21,326 nucleotides of DNA from Planctomycetes bacterium UBA2386. Lineage in GTDB: Bacteria > Planctomycetota > UBA1135 > UBA2386. The notes beneath the pieces are model-generated. The model was not told the origin of the DNA. It did not search any database and saw nothing but the letters and a program-made list of their open reading frames with translations. Below are positions 6,186-14,239 of this stretch, one piece after another (within the stretch, counting starts at the first letter, position 1; the number at the start of each line of letters is the position of its first letter). The DNA is taken from the NCBI GenBank assembly GCA_002343845.1, contig DDSQ01000132.1, positions 524 through 21,849 on the forward strand, in the 5' to 3' direction. The position numbers were made by a program, and so were the translations under genes.

Positions 6186-7760
6186 TCACGCCGGCGGCAT
6201 GCCGCCGCCCAGCGCACCGAGCAGCGCCGCCAGCGGCCGGCCGGTCGGCGCGCCGTGCTGCCAGTCGCCGCCCTCGGCGCCGCTGCCGCCGATGTCGATG
6301 TGCGTGAACGGCAGCGGGAGCGCGCTGTCGCCGCCGTGCTTGTCGAGCCCGCTGGCCAGGCACAGGAACGCCATCGGGAACTGGTGCCCGCGCGCGGTGC
6401 CGCTGCTCGGCAGGTTGTTGCACGACAGCGTGTCGTCGGCCTTGCTGCGCGGACGCACGAAGTCCCAGTCCTCGCGCCGCAGGCGCGAGACCTCGAACGG
6501 ATCGCCGAGCGCATCGCCGGCCTGCATCAGCGACTCCGCGGCGCCGTGGGCGCGTGCCGGGCCGTTGTCGAGCGCGATGTTGTACGGGCCGACGGCGCGG
6601 CCGGCGTGGCCGGTCAACGTCGCCACCGACAGCAGGTGCGGGGCATCGGCCTTGGCGGCGTCGAGCCGCAGGTGGCTCAGCAGATCGGCGAGCACGAGGC
6701 GTCCTTCGGCGTCGGTGTTGCCGATGCGCACGCGGCAGCCCGCGTGGCTCGTGATGATCTCGTCGCTGACGAAGGCGTCGCTGCCGATGCTGTTGCGCAC
6801 GACGCCGAGTTCGGCGATCCATTGCACGCCGCGCAGGCCGAGCTTCGCGGCGGTGAGGATCAGACCGGCGACGGCTGCTGCCCCACCCTTGTCGCGGCTC
6901 ATGCCGGCCATCACGCCGCCGGTCTTCAGGTCCGCGCCGCCGGTGTCGTAGGTGAGGCCCTTGCCGGCGAACAGCAGCGTGCGCGTGATCTTGCCCTTCG
7001 GCTTGTACTCGAGGCGCACGACGCACGGCCGGTGCCGCGCCACCGGCAGCGAAGCGCGCGCGACGGCGTGCAGCAGCGGGTAGTCGCGCGCGAGCTTCTT
7101 GGCGTCCTTCTCCACGGCGACCTTCACCTTGGTGCCGCGGAACGCCTGCTGCACGTAGGCAGCGAAGCGCGGCGGCGCCATGCGCTCGGGGTCGGTGCCG
7201 GCGAGATCGCGCGCCAGCCGCAGCCCGGCCTCGACGGCTTCGACCCACGCCGCCGCGTTGGCGCCGAACGTGCCGCCGAGCATGGCGACGCCGAGCTTCT
7301 GCACCGGCTCGACCTTCGCTTCGCCGAGCGCTTCGCGCGCTTCGAGCGGTTCCCAGAGTCCGCTCGTGGCGCCGAGCGCCGCGACGCAGCCGGCATGTTC
7401 ATAGGGGCCCTTGGGACCCTGCTGCACGAGCAACAGGATCGCCGTGGCGCCCGCGTCGCGCGCCCGGCGCACGCCGGCCTTGGCGGCTTCGGCGTAGCGG
7501 CGCACGTCGTCGTGGTCGCGCGACAGGGGGCCCGTGGGGGCGATCACCAGCCGGCTGCCCGCGATGGTGTCGGCGGCGATCAGGTTGACCTGGCTGGCGA
7601 ACCGGGCGTCGGCCTTGGCGAGCGCCTTCAGCGGCGGTTGCAGCGCGTCGAGCTGCGTCGCGGCAGCTTTGGGGGAGTGGGCGACGAGGACGACGGCGTC
7701 GAAGCCGCCGCCTGGAGCGGCGGCCTTCGGAACGGACGGCACGGCGAGGATGCGCGGCAT
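6186..7760 (-). CDS. pepA: M17 family leucyl aminopeptidase (cytosol aminopeptidase)
   Basis: The protein has 524 residues from the ATG at 7760. The C-terminal catalytic domain carries the M17 metal and active-site motifs: GKGLTYDTGG (K267, D272), DLKTGG (K279), MSRDKGGAA (D290) and NTDAEGRL (D350, E352, R354). These bind two divalent metals and place the catalytic arginine, so the enzyme should remove N-terminal amino acids from peptides in the cytoplasm, normally as a hexamer. The N-terminal domain (about 1-170) is weakly conserved, as usual. An upstream in-frame ATG at 7847 would add 29 Arg/His-rich residues that look unlike protein, so I prefer 7760 (MPRILAVPSVPK). It is divergent from the DPP-IV gene and lies 84 bp upstream of exbD on the same strand. 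Confidence 0.92.
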   Translation of the reverse strand: MPRILAVPSVPKAAAPGGGFDAVVLVAHSPKAAATQLDALQPPLKALAKADARFASQVNLIAADTIAGSRLVIAPTGPLSRDHDDVRRYAEAAKAGVRRARDAGATAILLLVQQGPKGPYEHAGCVAALGATSGLWEPLEAREALGEAKVEPVQKLGVAMLGGTFGANAAAWVEAVEAGLRLARDLAGTDPERMAPPRFAAYVQQAFRGTKVKVAVEKDAKKLARDYPLLHAVARASLPVARHRPCVVRLEYKPKGKITRTLLFAGKGLTYDTGGADLKTGGVMAGMSRDKGGAAAVAGLILTAAKLGLRGVQWIAELGVVRNSIGSDAFVSDEIITSHAGCRVRIGNTDAEGRLVLADLLSHLRLDAAKADAPHLLSVATLTGHAGRAVGPYNIALDNGPARAHGAAESLMQAGDALGDPFEVSRLRREDWDFVRPRSKADDTLSCNNLPSSGTARGHQFPMAFLCLASGLDKHGGDSALPLPFTHIDIGGSGAEGGDWQHGAPTGRPLAALLGALGGGMPPA

Positions 7761-7861
7761 CCGTGCATGGTGCGGCCGCGCGTGCCTCGCGGCAACGCTG
7801 GTTGTTTTCCGCCGCACTTCGTGTGGCAAGGGCGAGGCCCGTAGCATCCGCCGCCATCGCC

Positions 7862-10060
7862 ATGACCTACGCTGCCTCGCGCCTCGCGTCGTCGTTCTTC
7901 ACCGTGCTGTTGCTGGGTCCCGCCTTGGCGCAGGGCACCGAACGGCTGACCTACGAGGACACCAAGAAGCCGATCTCGTGGGTCGGCAGCGTGCCGACCG
8001 CGCGCTGGGCCGCGGACGGCCGCCACGTCGAGCTGCAGGACAAGAAGGTTGTCGTGTGGTTCGACCCAGCGACGAAGACGACGAAGGAGAAGCCGAAGGA
8101 GGCCGAAGCCGAGCCCGCGCCGACGCCGCCGCGCAAGGTGGTGGCGATCCGCGACGGCGATGTCTGGCTCGTCGACCAGGCCGAGGGCGGCAATGGCCGT
8201 CGCGGCGGACGTGGTCGTGGTCAGGCGGCCGAGGGCGGCGAACGGCTGACCAGCGACGGTGCCGGCTCCGGCAGCAAGACCGAGGCGCATCTCGCGGCGA
8301 ACGGCAGCGCGGCGTCGTTCGTGCGCGGCAACGACCTGTTCGCCGTCGACGTCGCGAGCAAGGAGGTCTGGCGCATCACGTCCGACGGTGGACCCGAGCT
8401 GTTCCACGGCGTGCTCGACTGGGTCTACCAGGAAGAGCTCTACGGGCGTGGCGACTTCCAGGGCCATTGGTGGAGCCCGGACGGCTCGTTGCTCGCGTTC
8501 TTGTCGCTCGACGAATCGGCGGTGCGCGAGTTCACCGTCATCGACCACGTGCCCGACGGCTTCCTCGATCGTGAGCGCAGCGTCGTCGCCGAGGTCACCA
8601 ACTACCCGAAGGCCGGTGACCCGAACCCGACGGCGCGTCTGTCGGTCGCGCACCGCGGGACGAAGAAGATCGTCGCCGTCGACCTGTCGTCGTTCCCCAA
8701 GGACGCGCTGGTCGTGCGCGTCGACTGGACGCCGGACGGCAGCACGCTGCTGGCGACGATCCAGGACCGCATCCAGACCTGGGCGGAGCTGTGCGCGATC
8801 GATCCGGCGACCGGGGCGGTGACGAAGTGGATCCGCGAGGAGTCGCCGACCTGGGTCAACCGCCCCGACTCCCCGCGCTGGCTCGGCGACGGCACGTTCC
8901 TGTGGCTGTCGGAGCGCACCGGCTACCAGCACGTCTACTGGTACGAGAAGGGCGGCAAGCTGCGCTCTGCCGTGACCTCGGGCGAGTGGCAGGTGCGCAG
9001 CATCGTTCGCGTCGACGAAGCGGGGCAGCGGTTGTGGTTCGAGGGCACGAAGGACGGCGCCACCGGGCGTCATCTCTACCGCGTCGGTTTCGACGGCAGC
9101 GGCCTCGTCGGGCTCACGCCGGGCGTGGGCACGCACCAGTTCCAGCTGTCCGCCGACGGCGCGTTCGTGCTCGACACCTGGTCGGCGATGGACCAGCCGC
9201 CGATCGTGCGCGTGCTCGACGACCGCGGCGAAGTCGTGCGCGAGATCGGCACGGCGAACGCTGGCGAAGCTGCCGCGAAGTACGCGTTCTCGGCCAAGCA
9301 GCGGCTCACCATCAAGGCGCGCGACGGCTACGAACTCGACGCCGCCGTGCAGCTGCCGCCCGACTGGAAGGAAGGCGCGCGCTACCCGGTGTTCCTGCCG
9401 ACCTACTCGGGGCCCGACGCGCCGACGGTGCGCGACGCGTGGTCGCACTCGACCTACTCGCAGTTCCTGGCGCAGCAGGGCTTCGTGATCCTGCAGGTCA
9501 ACGTGCGCTCGGCGAGCGGCCGCGGCCAGGTGCACACCGGCACCTGCTACAAGCAACTCGGCGTCGTCGAACTGCGCGACCTCGAGGATGCGGTCGACCA
9601 CGTCTGCGCTTCGTTCGGCGGCGATCCGGCGCGCGTGGCGATCAGCGGCTGGAGCTACGGCGGCTACATGGCGGCGTACGCGCTGACGCACAGCTCGAAG
9701 TTCGCGCTCGGCCTCGCCGGGGCCGGGGTCTACGACTGGCGGCTCTACGACACGATCTACACCGAGCGCTACATGCAGACGCCGCAGCAGAACGCGGCGG
9801 GCTACGACGCGGGTTCGGTGATCAAGAAGGCGAAGAACCTGCACGGCCATCTCGTGCTGATCCACGGCTCGATGGACGACAACGTGCACCTGCAGAACAC
9901 CATGCAGTTGCTGTGGGAACTGCAGTCCGCGGGCAAGCAGAACGTCGAGCTGATGGTCTACCCGCGCTCACGCCACGGCCTGAACCCGCGCGTGAACGGG
10001 CACAGCCAGGAGTTCCAGTGGCGGCGGCTGCAGAAGCTGCTCACGCCGGCGGGCGGGTGA
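7862..10060 (+). CDS. Exported S9B family dipeptidyl peptidase IV-like prolyl peptidase (732 aa)
   Basis: The ATG at 7862 gives a signal peptide ending near LLLGPALAQG. A beta-propeller (DPPIV_N) region of about 450 residues follows, containing DWVYQEELYGRGDF, where the paired glutamates recognise the substrate amino terminus in DPP-IV enzymes. The C-terminal alpha/beta hydrolase domain has the nucleophile in GWSYGGY (S598), the acid in HGSMDDNVH (D672) and the histidine in SRHGL (H705). The full triad is present, so it should release X-Pro or X-Ala dipeptides, probably in the periplasm or outside the cell. An in-frame start at 7763 would add a 33-residue Arg/Ala-rich extension before the signal peptide and is rejected. 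A stable hairpin follows the stop. Length fits the family. Confidence 0.93.
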   Translation: MTYAASRLASSFFTVLLLGPALAQGTERLTYEDTKKPISWVGSVPTARWAADGRHVELQDKKVVVWFDPATKTTKEKPKEAEAEPAPTPPRKVVAIRDGDVWLVDQAEGGNGRRGGRGRGQAAEGGERLTSDGAGSGSKTEAHLAANGSAASFVRGNDLFAVDVASKEVWRITSDGGPELFHGVLDWVYQEELYGRGDFQGHWWSPDGSLLAFLSLDESAVREFTVIDHVPDGFLDRERSVVAEVTNYPKAGDPNPTARLSVAHRGTKKIVAVDLSSFPKDALVVRVDWTPDGSTLLATIQDRIQTWAELCAIDPATGAVTKWIREESPTWVNRPDSPRWLGDGTFLWLSERTGYQHVYWYEKGGKLRSAVTSGEWQVRSIVRVDEAGQRLWFEGTKDGATGRHLYRVGFDGSGLVGLTPGVGTHQFQLSADGAFVLDTWSAMDQPPIVRVLDDRGEVVREIGTANAGEAAAKYAFSAKQRLTIKARDGYELDAAVQLPPDWKEGARYPVFLPTYSGPDAPTVRDAWSHSTYSQFLAQQGFVILQVNVRSASGRGQVHTGTCYKQLGVVELRDLEDAVDHVCASFGGDPARVAISGWSYGGYMAAYALTHSSKFALGLAGAGVYDWRLYDTIYTERYMQTPQQNAAGYDAGSVIKKAKNLHGHLVLIHGSMDDNVHLQNTMQLLWELQSAGKQNVELMVYPRSRHGLNPRVNGHSQEFQWRRLQKLLTPAGG

Positions 10061-10074
10061 GGGCGACATTCGGC

Positions 10075-10103
10075 CCACGCCTCGCGCACTTCGCAAGGCG
10101 TGG
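10075..10103 (+). terminator. Hairpin terminator candidate after the DPP-IV gene
   Basis: CCACGCCT (10075-10082) pairs perfectly with AGGCGTGG (10096-10103). Inside it, GCG (10084-10086) pairs with CGC (10092-10094) around a CACTT loop. The stem starts 15 bases after the DPP-IV stop. No T-run follows, which weakens the case for a factor-independent terminator, but the position is right for a 3'-end hairpin. Confidence 0.45.
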
Positions 10104-10196
10104 CATCGCAGGCCGCCAGGCGACGCGCGCGACGGATTCCGTTCGCCAGACGGCGTTGCCCCCGGTCGCACACCAAGGGTTATGCTCGAAATCGCG

Positions 10197-10424
10197 ATGC
10201 ACATCTATCGTGGCCGGGTTCGTCGCGGCCGACTGATCGTGAACGAACCAACCGACCTGCCGGACGGCAGCGTCGTCGATCTGGTTCTCCCAGACGCGTG
10301 GGACGACCTGGATGATGCCTCACGCAAGCGCCTGCATGCGGCACTCGAACGATCGCTGCAGGAAGAACGGGACGGGCGTCTGCTGCCGGCAGCGCGGGTC
10401 CTGCGCCGAATGCGCAGACGGTGA
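10197..10424 (+). CDS. Type II antitoxin (addiction-module family), partner of ParE/RelE toxin
   Basis: This is a 75-residue protein. The N-terminal part (MHIYRGRVRRGRLIVNEP, then TDLPDGSVVDLVL) resembles the swapped-hairpin start of small antitoxins whose consensus reads 'GRLVLDEPTDLPEGTEVEL'. The C-terminal part is a charged helical tail (DDASRKRLHAALERSLQEER) that would wrap the toxin. The stop overlaps the GTG start of the toxin (GTGA), the usual antitoxin-first arrangement with translational coupling. An alternative ATG at 10182 adds MLEIA and has AAGGG close upstream; I chose 10197 by similarity to the family start. A poor TTGCCC/TATGCT pair (10156-10161, 10181-10186; 19-bp gap) could be the promoter. 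The antitoxin probably represses its own operon, by analogy. Confidence 0.78.
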   Translation: MHIYRGRVRRGRLIVNEPTDLPDGSVVDLVLPDAWDDLDDASRKRLHAALERSLQEERDGRLLPAARVLRRMRRR

Positions 10425-10732
10425 AGCGCCGACCGTGGCGCGTGGCGTTCACGCCTACCGCCGAGTCGCACGCGACAGTCGCCGACGAGTGGTGGCGCCA
10501 GCACCGGCAGGCAGCGCCACGGCTCTTGGTGCAGGAGATCGCTGCTGCAGTGGCCCGACTCGCTCGGCGGCCTCGCTGCGGCGCTCCCTACGAGGGCATC
10601 ACCGGTGGCCTGCGACGCATCCTCCTGCGCCGCGTCGGGTACCACCTCTACTACCGGTGCGAGCCAGAACGTCGTCTCGTGATCGTGCACGGGCTCTGGC
10701 ACGCCTCGCGCACCGTTCCGCCCGCGTTCTGA
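10421..10732 (+). CDS. ParE/RelE superfamily toxin
   Basis: This is a 103-residue protein from a GTG start at 10421 that overlaps the antitoxin stop. It has the fold signature of RelE/ParE toxins: an early strand (WRVAFTPTAES), a helical pair with WWRQHRQAAPRLLVQEIAAA, then basic strands RRILLRRVGYHLYYRCEPER and LVIVHGLWHASR at the end. The closing 'IVHGLWHASR' segment matches the typical ParE C-terminus (consensus 'V..v.HgrR'). RelE members cleave ribosome-bound mRNA and ParE members poison gyrase; sequence alone does not say which. It is paired with the antitoxin just upstream. Its stop lies one base from the convergent stop of the Cys-rich gene. Confidence 0.85.
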   Translation: MKRRPWRVAFTPTAESHATVADEWWRQHRQAAPRLLVQEIAAAVARLARRPRCGAPYEGITGGLRRILLRRVGYHLYYRCEPERRLVIVHGLWHASRTVPPAF

Positions 10733-10733
10733 C

Positions 10734-10985
10734 TCACGCCTGCGGCGCTGGGCCCTCGTAGCAGCGGCGGCCGGGCTGGCAGTCCTTCGGATGCACGATC
10801 TCGTCGTCGGGGCCGACGCACGTGCACGTCCGCGCGCACCAGTAGTAGCCGTCGCCGGGCCACTGCCGGTTGTCGAACACCCGCTCGCCGAGTCCGTGCG
10901 TCAGCAGGTGCTTCATCAGCAGCGACGGGCACAGATGACGCGGCATCAGGTCTTCGTGCGTCGTGATCTTCTCGGAGTCGGTCAT
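10734..10985 (-). CDS. 83-aa cysteine-rich protein, last gene of the molybdenum hydroxylase operon
   Basis: The ATG at 10985 lies four bases after the stop of the FAD subunit gene, so it is co-transcribed and probably coupled. The protein has six cysteines (C19, C50, C54, C56, C69, C75) and a C-terminal signature WCARTCTCVGPDDEIVHP, then DCQPGRRCYEG. The general pattern WCxxT...GPD...VxPxxCxPGRxCY recurs, as I recall, in uncharacterised small proteins of other bacteria. There is no signal peptide or membrane segment. A metal- or cluster-binding role in maturation of the enzyme is possible from context only. A longer frame upstream overlaps the FAD gene and is not needed. The function is unknown. 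Confidence 0.75.
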   Translation of the reverse strand: MTDSEKITTHEDLMPRHLCPSLLMKHLLTHGLGERVFDNRQWPGDGYYWCARTCTCVGPDDEIVHPKDCQPGRRCYEGPAPQA

Positions 10986-10989
10986 CGCA

Positions 10990-11973
10990 TCACCTCGTCG
11001 CTTCTTCGAGTGCCTGGACCACGATCGCCTTGCCGACCACCAGCTTGTAGTCGTTGTGCGCCAGCGGCGATGCATCGGCGAACGCCGCCGCGGCGACCTT
11101 CTGGAACAGGGCCGGCGACGGCGCCTGGCCGACCAGCAGTGCCGCCGCCTTCGGCCGCGGCAGCGGGTTGGGGGCGACCGCGCCCAGCACCACGTCGGCG
11201 GCGGTGAACTTGCCGCCGTCGAGCACGACGCGCACCGCGCACGCCGTCGTCGCCCAGTCGAAGCTCTGCTTCTCGCGCGACTCGCAGTACGCCGAGCGTG
11301 CGTTCGCCGGCTGCTTGGGCACGTGCAGCGCGGTCACGATCTCGCCGGCGGCGAGGGTGTGCTCGGGGTTCTGCGCCCGCGGCTCGGCCGGGAACAGCTC
11401 CGACAGCTTGCGGCGCCGCGTCTTGCCGTCGAGCAGCGTCGAGTACTCGGCGTCGAGCGCCAGCAGCGGCGGCGCAAGGTTGCTCGGGTGCACGCGCACG
11501 CAGTCCTGCCAGCCGAGCACCGCGTGGAAGCGGTTCTCGCCGGTCATCGCCAGACAGGTCGGCCCGCGGCCGCCGTGCAGGCAGTGGAACGCTTCGCTGC
11601 GCACGTACCAGCAGCGCGTGAACTGCAGGATGTTGCCGGCGACGGTCGCACGGTTGCGCACGTGCGGTGTCGCGGTCATCGCGGCCGACGCGCGCAGCGC
11701 CGCCAGTTCCGGCGCGGCCAGCGCCTGGTGCTGTTCGAGCTGCGTCAGCGTGGTCAAGGCGCCGATGCGCAGTTCGCCGTTGGCGTCGACGGCGACGCCC
11801 GCGAGATCGTCCTTCAGCGGCAGCAGGTTGACGACCCGTTCGGGCGTCTGCAGCCGCTCCTTCATGCGGTCGACGAGGTCGATGCCCGCGCCCTTGAGGA
11901 GCGTGTTCGCCTGCTTGCCGGCTTCGGCCGCCTCGGCCAGCGTCTTCGGGACGACGTAGGTGAATGGCTTCAT
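10990..11973 (-). CDS. Molybdenum hydroxylase FAD-binding subunit with probable [4Fe-4S] insert
   Basis: This 327-residue protein belongs to the CoxM/XdhB/PaoB family. The N-terminal FAD domain starts MKPFTYVVPKTLAEAAEAG and contains LLKGAGIDLVDRMK, RIGALTTLTQLEQ and HVRNRATVAGNILQFTRCWY. Four cysteines (C121, C131, C140, C158) follow the GN motif in the region where PaoB and 4-hydroxybenzoyl-CoA reductase carry a [4Fe-4S] cluster. The C-terminal part (about 220-327) is the CO-dehydrogenase flavoprotein C-terminal domain. It would pass electrons from the 2Fe-2S subunit to an acceptor. The start at 11973 lies four bases after the molybdopterin subunit stop. The cluster assignment is by analogy; the family is firm. 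Confidence 0.9.
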   Translation of the reverse strand: MKPFTYVVPKTLAEAAEAGKQANTLLKGAGIDLVDRMKERLQTPERVVNLLPLKDDLAGVAVDANGELRIGALTTLTQLEQHQALAAPELAALRASAAMTATPHVRNRATVAGNILQFTRCWYVRSEAFHCLHGGRGPTCLAMTGENRFHAVLGWQDCVRVHPSNLAPPLLALDAEYSTLLDGKTRRRKLSELFPAEPRAQNPEHTLAAGEIVTALHVPKQPANARSAYCESREKQSFDWATTACAVRVVLDGGKFTAADVVLGAVAPNPLPRPKAAALLVGQAPSPALFQKVAAAAFADASPLAHNDYKLVVGKAIVVQALEEATR

Positions 11974-11977
11974 CGGT

Positions 11978-14239
11978 TCATCCCTTCCTCGAGGCGAGCG
12001 CCTGCAGGACCTTGTCGGGGGTGATCGGCAGGTGGCGCACGGGCGTGCCGAGCGCGTGGAACACGGCATTGGCGATCGCCGCGGCCGACGCCACCGACGG
12101 CGGCTCGCCGAGGCCCGCAGCACCGACGCTGTCGTGGCCGTTGGCGAGCGAGTGCATGTGGCACTCGAGCTCGGGCAGGTCCTGGCTGCCGGTGATCTTG
12201 TAGCGCAGGAAGTCGCCGTTCAGCATGCGGCCGCTGCGCTTGTCCATGATGCGCTGTTCGTGCAGCGCGTAGCTGACGCCCTGGATCATCGCGCCGAGCA
12301 CCTGGCTCTCGGCGAGCTTCTTGGCGATGACGAGTCCGCAGTCCTGGATGCCGAACATGCGGGTGACGCGCACGAAGCCGGTCGTGGTGTCGATCGCGAC
12401 CTCGGCCATCTGCACGCCGCATTGGCTGCCGTGGAACGGCCGGCCGTCGTAGTTCGCGAAGCGCTGGCCACGCACGTCGATCGGGTTGGGGCCGATCAGC
12501 TTGCAGGCCTCGGCCCACGGCAGGCGGGCCTTCGTGGTGCCGACCGAGCCGCCCTTGCAGTCGACGTCGGCGACCGGCACGCCGAGGTGCTTGGCGACCA
12601 GTTCGACGAGCTGTTGCTTGCCGAGGAACGCCGCGTGCCGCGTCGCCGGCGACAGGCTCGGCGTCACCGTGCTGCCGCCGGACGCCGGGCCCGACGGATC
12701 GCTGGTGTGGCCCGTGGTCGCCTTGACGAGCTTGACGTCGATGCCGAGTTCTTCGGCGGTCAGCATCGCCATCACCGTCTTGAGGCCGACGCCGATGTCC
12801 TGGGCGCCGCTGCGCGTCTCGACGCTGCCGTCCTGGTGGATGCGGCAGGTGATGCCGTGCGGCGGGCGGCCCGGGTTGCCGAGGTTGCCCCAACGTGCGC
12901 TGGAGAGGCCCACGCCCCAGAGCACGCGCGCGTTCGCGGCGTTCTGGCGGGCGCGGCCCTGCTCCCAACCGAAGCGCTGCGCGGCGAAGCGCCACTGGTC
13001 CTGGCGGATCTGCTCGCGGTCGTTCTGCAGCCGGAACGTCAGCGGGTCGATGCCCGCCTTGGTGGCCAGCTCGTCGAGGAACAACTCGGCGCCGAACCAC
13101 CCCTGCGGATAGCCGGGCGCGCGCATTGGTCGCGGCGGGTCGGTGTCGCAGTTGAGGTCCTTGTGGTCGCGGCGGACCTTGGCGTCGCCGGTGTAGTAGT
13201 TCGGCACCGCGACGCCGCCGCTGCCGGTGAAGCCGGCGTGGCCCCAGCTGCGCCAGTCGAAGGCGACGATCTTGCCCTTCTCGTCGACGCCGGCCCGCGC
13301 CTGCATCAGCGCACCCGGGCGGTTGCCGGTCGTTGTGTGCTCCTCGAAGCGGTCGAGCATCAGCTTCACGGGTGCTTGGGCTGCGTGCGCCAGCAGGCAC
13401 ACCGCGAGGCCTTCGACGCCGGCGCTGATCTTGCTGCCGAAGCCGCCGCCGACGAACTCGGCGTGGATCGTCAGGGCGGCGATGTCGATGCCCTTGCCCT
13501 GCAGCGCACGCATCAGTTCGCCGCGGCACCCGAACGTCGCCTGCGTCGACAGCCACAGGTCGAGTTCGTTGCCGTTCCACTTGGCGACGCCACCGTGTGT
13601 CTCGAGCGAGCTGTGCGTCTGCACTTCGACGCGGTAGGTCGCGGTGTGTTGGATCGCGGCCTTGGCCAACGCGGCCTCGACGTCGGCGGCATCCTTCTCG
13701 GGCCACGGCTCGTCGATCTGGCCGTCGCCAGCGAGCAGCGGCGCGTTCTCGGCGACCAGGTAGTCGACGTTGTGCTCTTCGATCTCGTAGTCGGCGCGGA
13801 TCTTCTCGATCGCATCGCGCACGAGGTGGACATTGGTGCCGGCGACCGCGGCGATCCCGTCGCCGACGAAGCGCACCTTGGCCCCGATCTCCTTGAGCGC
13901 GACGACGGCCGCGATGCCGGGCATGCGCCGGGCCTCGTCGAGTTCGAGCCCGGTCAACTTGCCGCGCGCGACCTTGCTGCGCAGGATCATCGCCTGCAGC
14001 AGGCCCGGGAACGTCATGTCGTAGGCGTACTTGGCGCGGCCGCTGGCCTTGGCGAGACCGTCGACGCGGTCGAGGTCGCGGCCGACGACGGCGAACGTGG
14101 TGTTGGCGTCCCACGGCGGCGCGTCGCCGGCTGCCGGCTGCACGGTGCGCTTCTCGAGCCGGTCCTCCTGCTGGCCGGGCAGGGCCCGGTAGCCCATCGT
14201 GATCTCGACGCCGTCGCGCGGCTGGCTGGGGGAGGTCAC
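11978..14239 (-). CDS. Molybdenum hydroxylase molybdopterin-binding (large) subunit, xanthine dehydrogenase/aldehyde oxidase family
   Basis: This 753-residue protein contains the Ald_Xan_dh domains. VVGRDLDRVDGLAKASGRAK starts the first, GGGFGSK (264-270) and RAPGYP (373-378) contact the cofactor and substrate, and GLGEPP (709-714) carries the catalytic glutamate E712. The enzyme hydroxylates aldehydes or N-heterocycles with water-derived oxygen at the Mo centre. Substrate cannot be read from sequence; overall organisation resembles PaoABC-type periplasmic aldehyde oxidoreductase more than cytoplasmic xanthine dehydrogenase. The likely start is GTG at 14239, which overlaps the stop of the 2Fe-2S gene (GTGA). 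It has no export signal of its own and presumably travels with the Tat-bearing subunit. No XdhC/PaoD chaperone gene is in the window. Confidence 0.93.
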   Translation of the reverse strand: MTSPSQPRDGVEITMGYRALPGQQEDRLEKRTVQPAAGDAPPWDANTTFAVVGRDLDRVDGLAKASGRAKYAYDMTFPGLLQAMILRSKVARGKLTGLELDEARRMPGIAAVVALKEIGAKVRFVGDGIAAVAGTNVHLVRDAIEKIRADYEIEEHNVDYLVAENAPLLAGDGQIDEPWPEKDAADVEAALAKAAIQHTATYRVEVQTHSSLETHGGVAKWNGNELDLWLSTQATFGCRGELMRALQGKGIDIAALTIHAEFVGGGFGSKISAGVEGLAVCLLAHAAQAPVKLMLDRFEEHTTTGNRPGALMQARAGVDEKGKIVAFDWRSWGHAGFTGSGGVAVPNYYTGDAKVRRDHKDLNCDTDPPRPMRAPGYPQGWFGAELFLDELATKAGIDPLTFRLQNDREQIRQDQWRFAAQRFGWEQGRARQNAANARVLWGVGLSSARWGNLGNPGRPPHGITCRIHQDGSVETRSGAQDIGVGLKTVMAMLTAEELGIDVKLVKATTGHTSDPSGPASGGSTVTPSLSPATRHAAFLGKQQLVELVAKHLGVPVADVDCKGGSVGTTKARLPWAEACKLIGPNPIDVRGQRFANYDGRPFHGSQCGVQMAEVAIDTTTGFVRVTRMFGIQDCGLVIAKKLAESQVLGAMIQGVSYALHEQRIMDKRSGRMLNGDFLRYKITGSQDLPELECHMHSLANGHDSVGAAGLGEPPSVASAAAIANAVFHALGTPVRHLPITPDKVLQALASRKG

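Noticed and set aside
7763..7861. Start of the DPP-IV gene at the ATG at 7763
   Set aside because: It would put 33 Arg/Ala-rich residues in front of a good signal peptide that starts at 7862.
10148..10190. Strong sigma-70 promoter for the toxin-antitoxin pair
   Set aside because: TTGCCC and TATGCT are 19 bases apart and both imperfect; it is mentioned only as a weak possibility.
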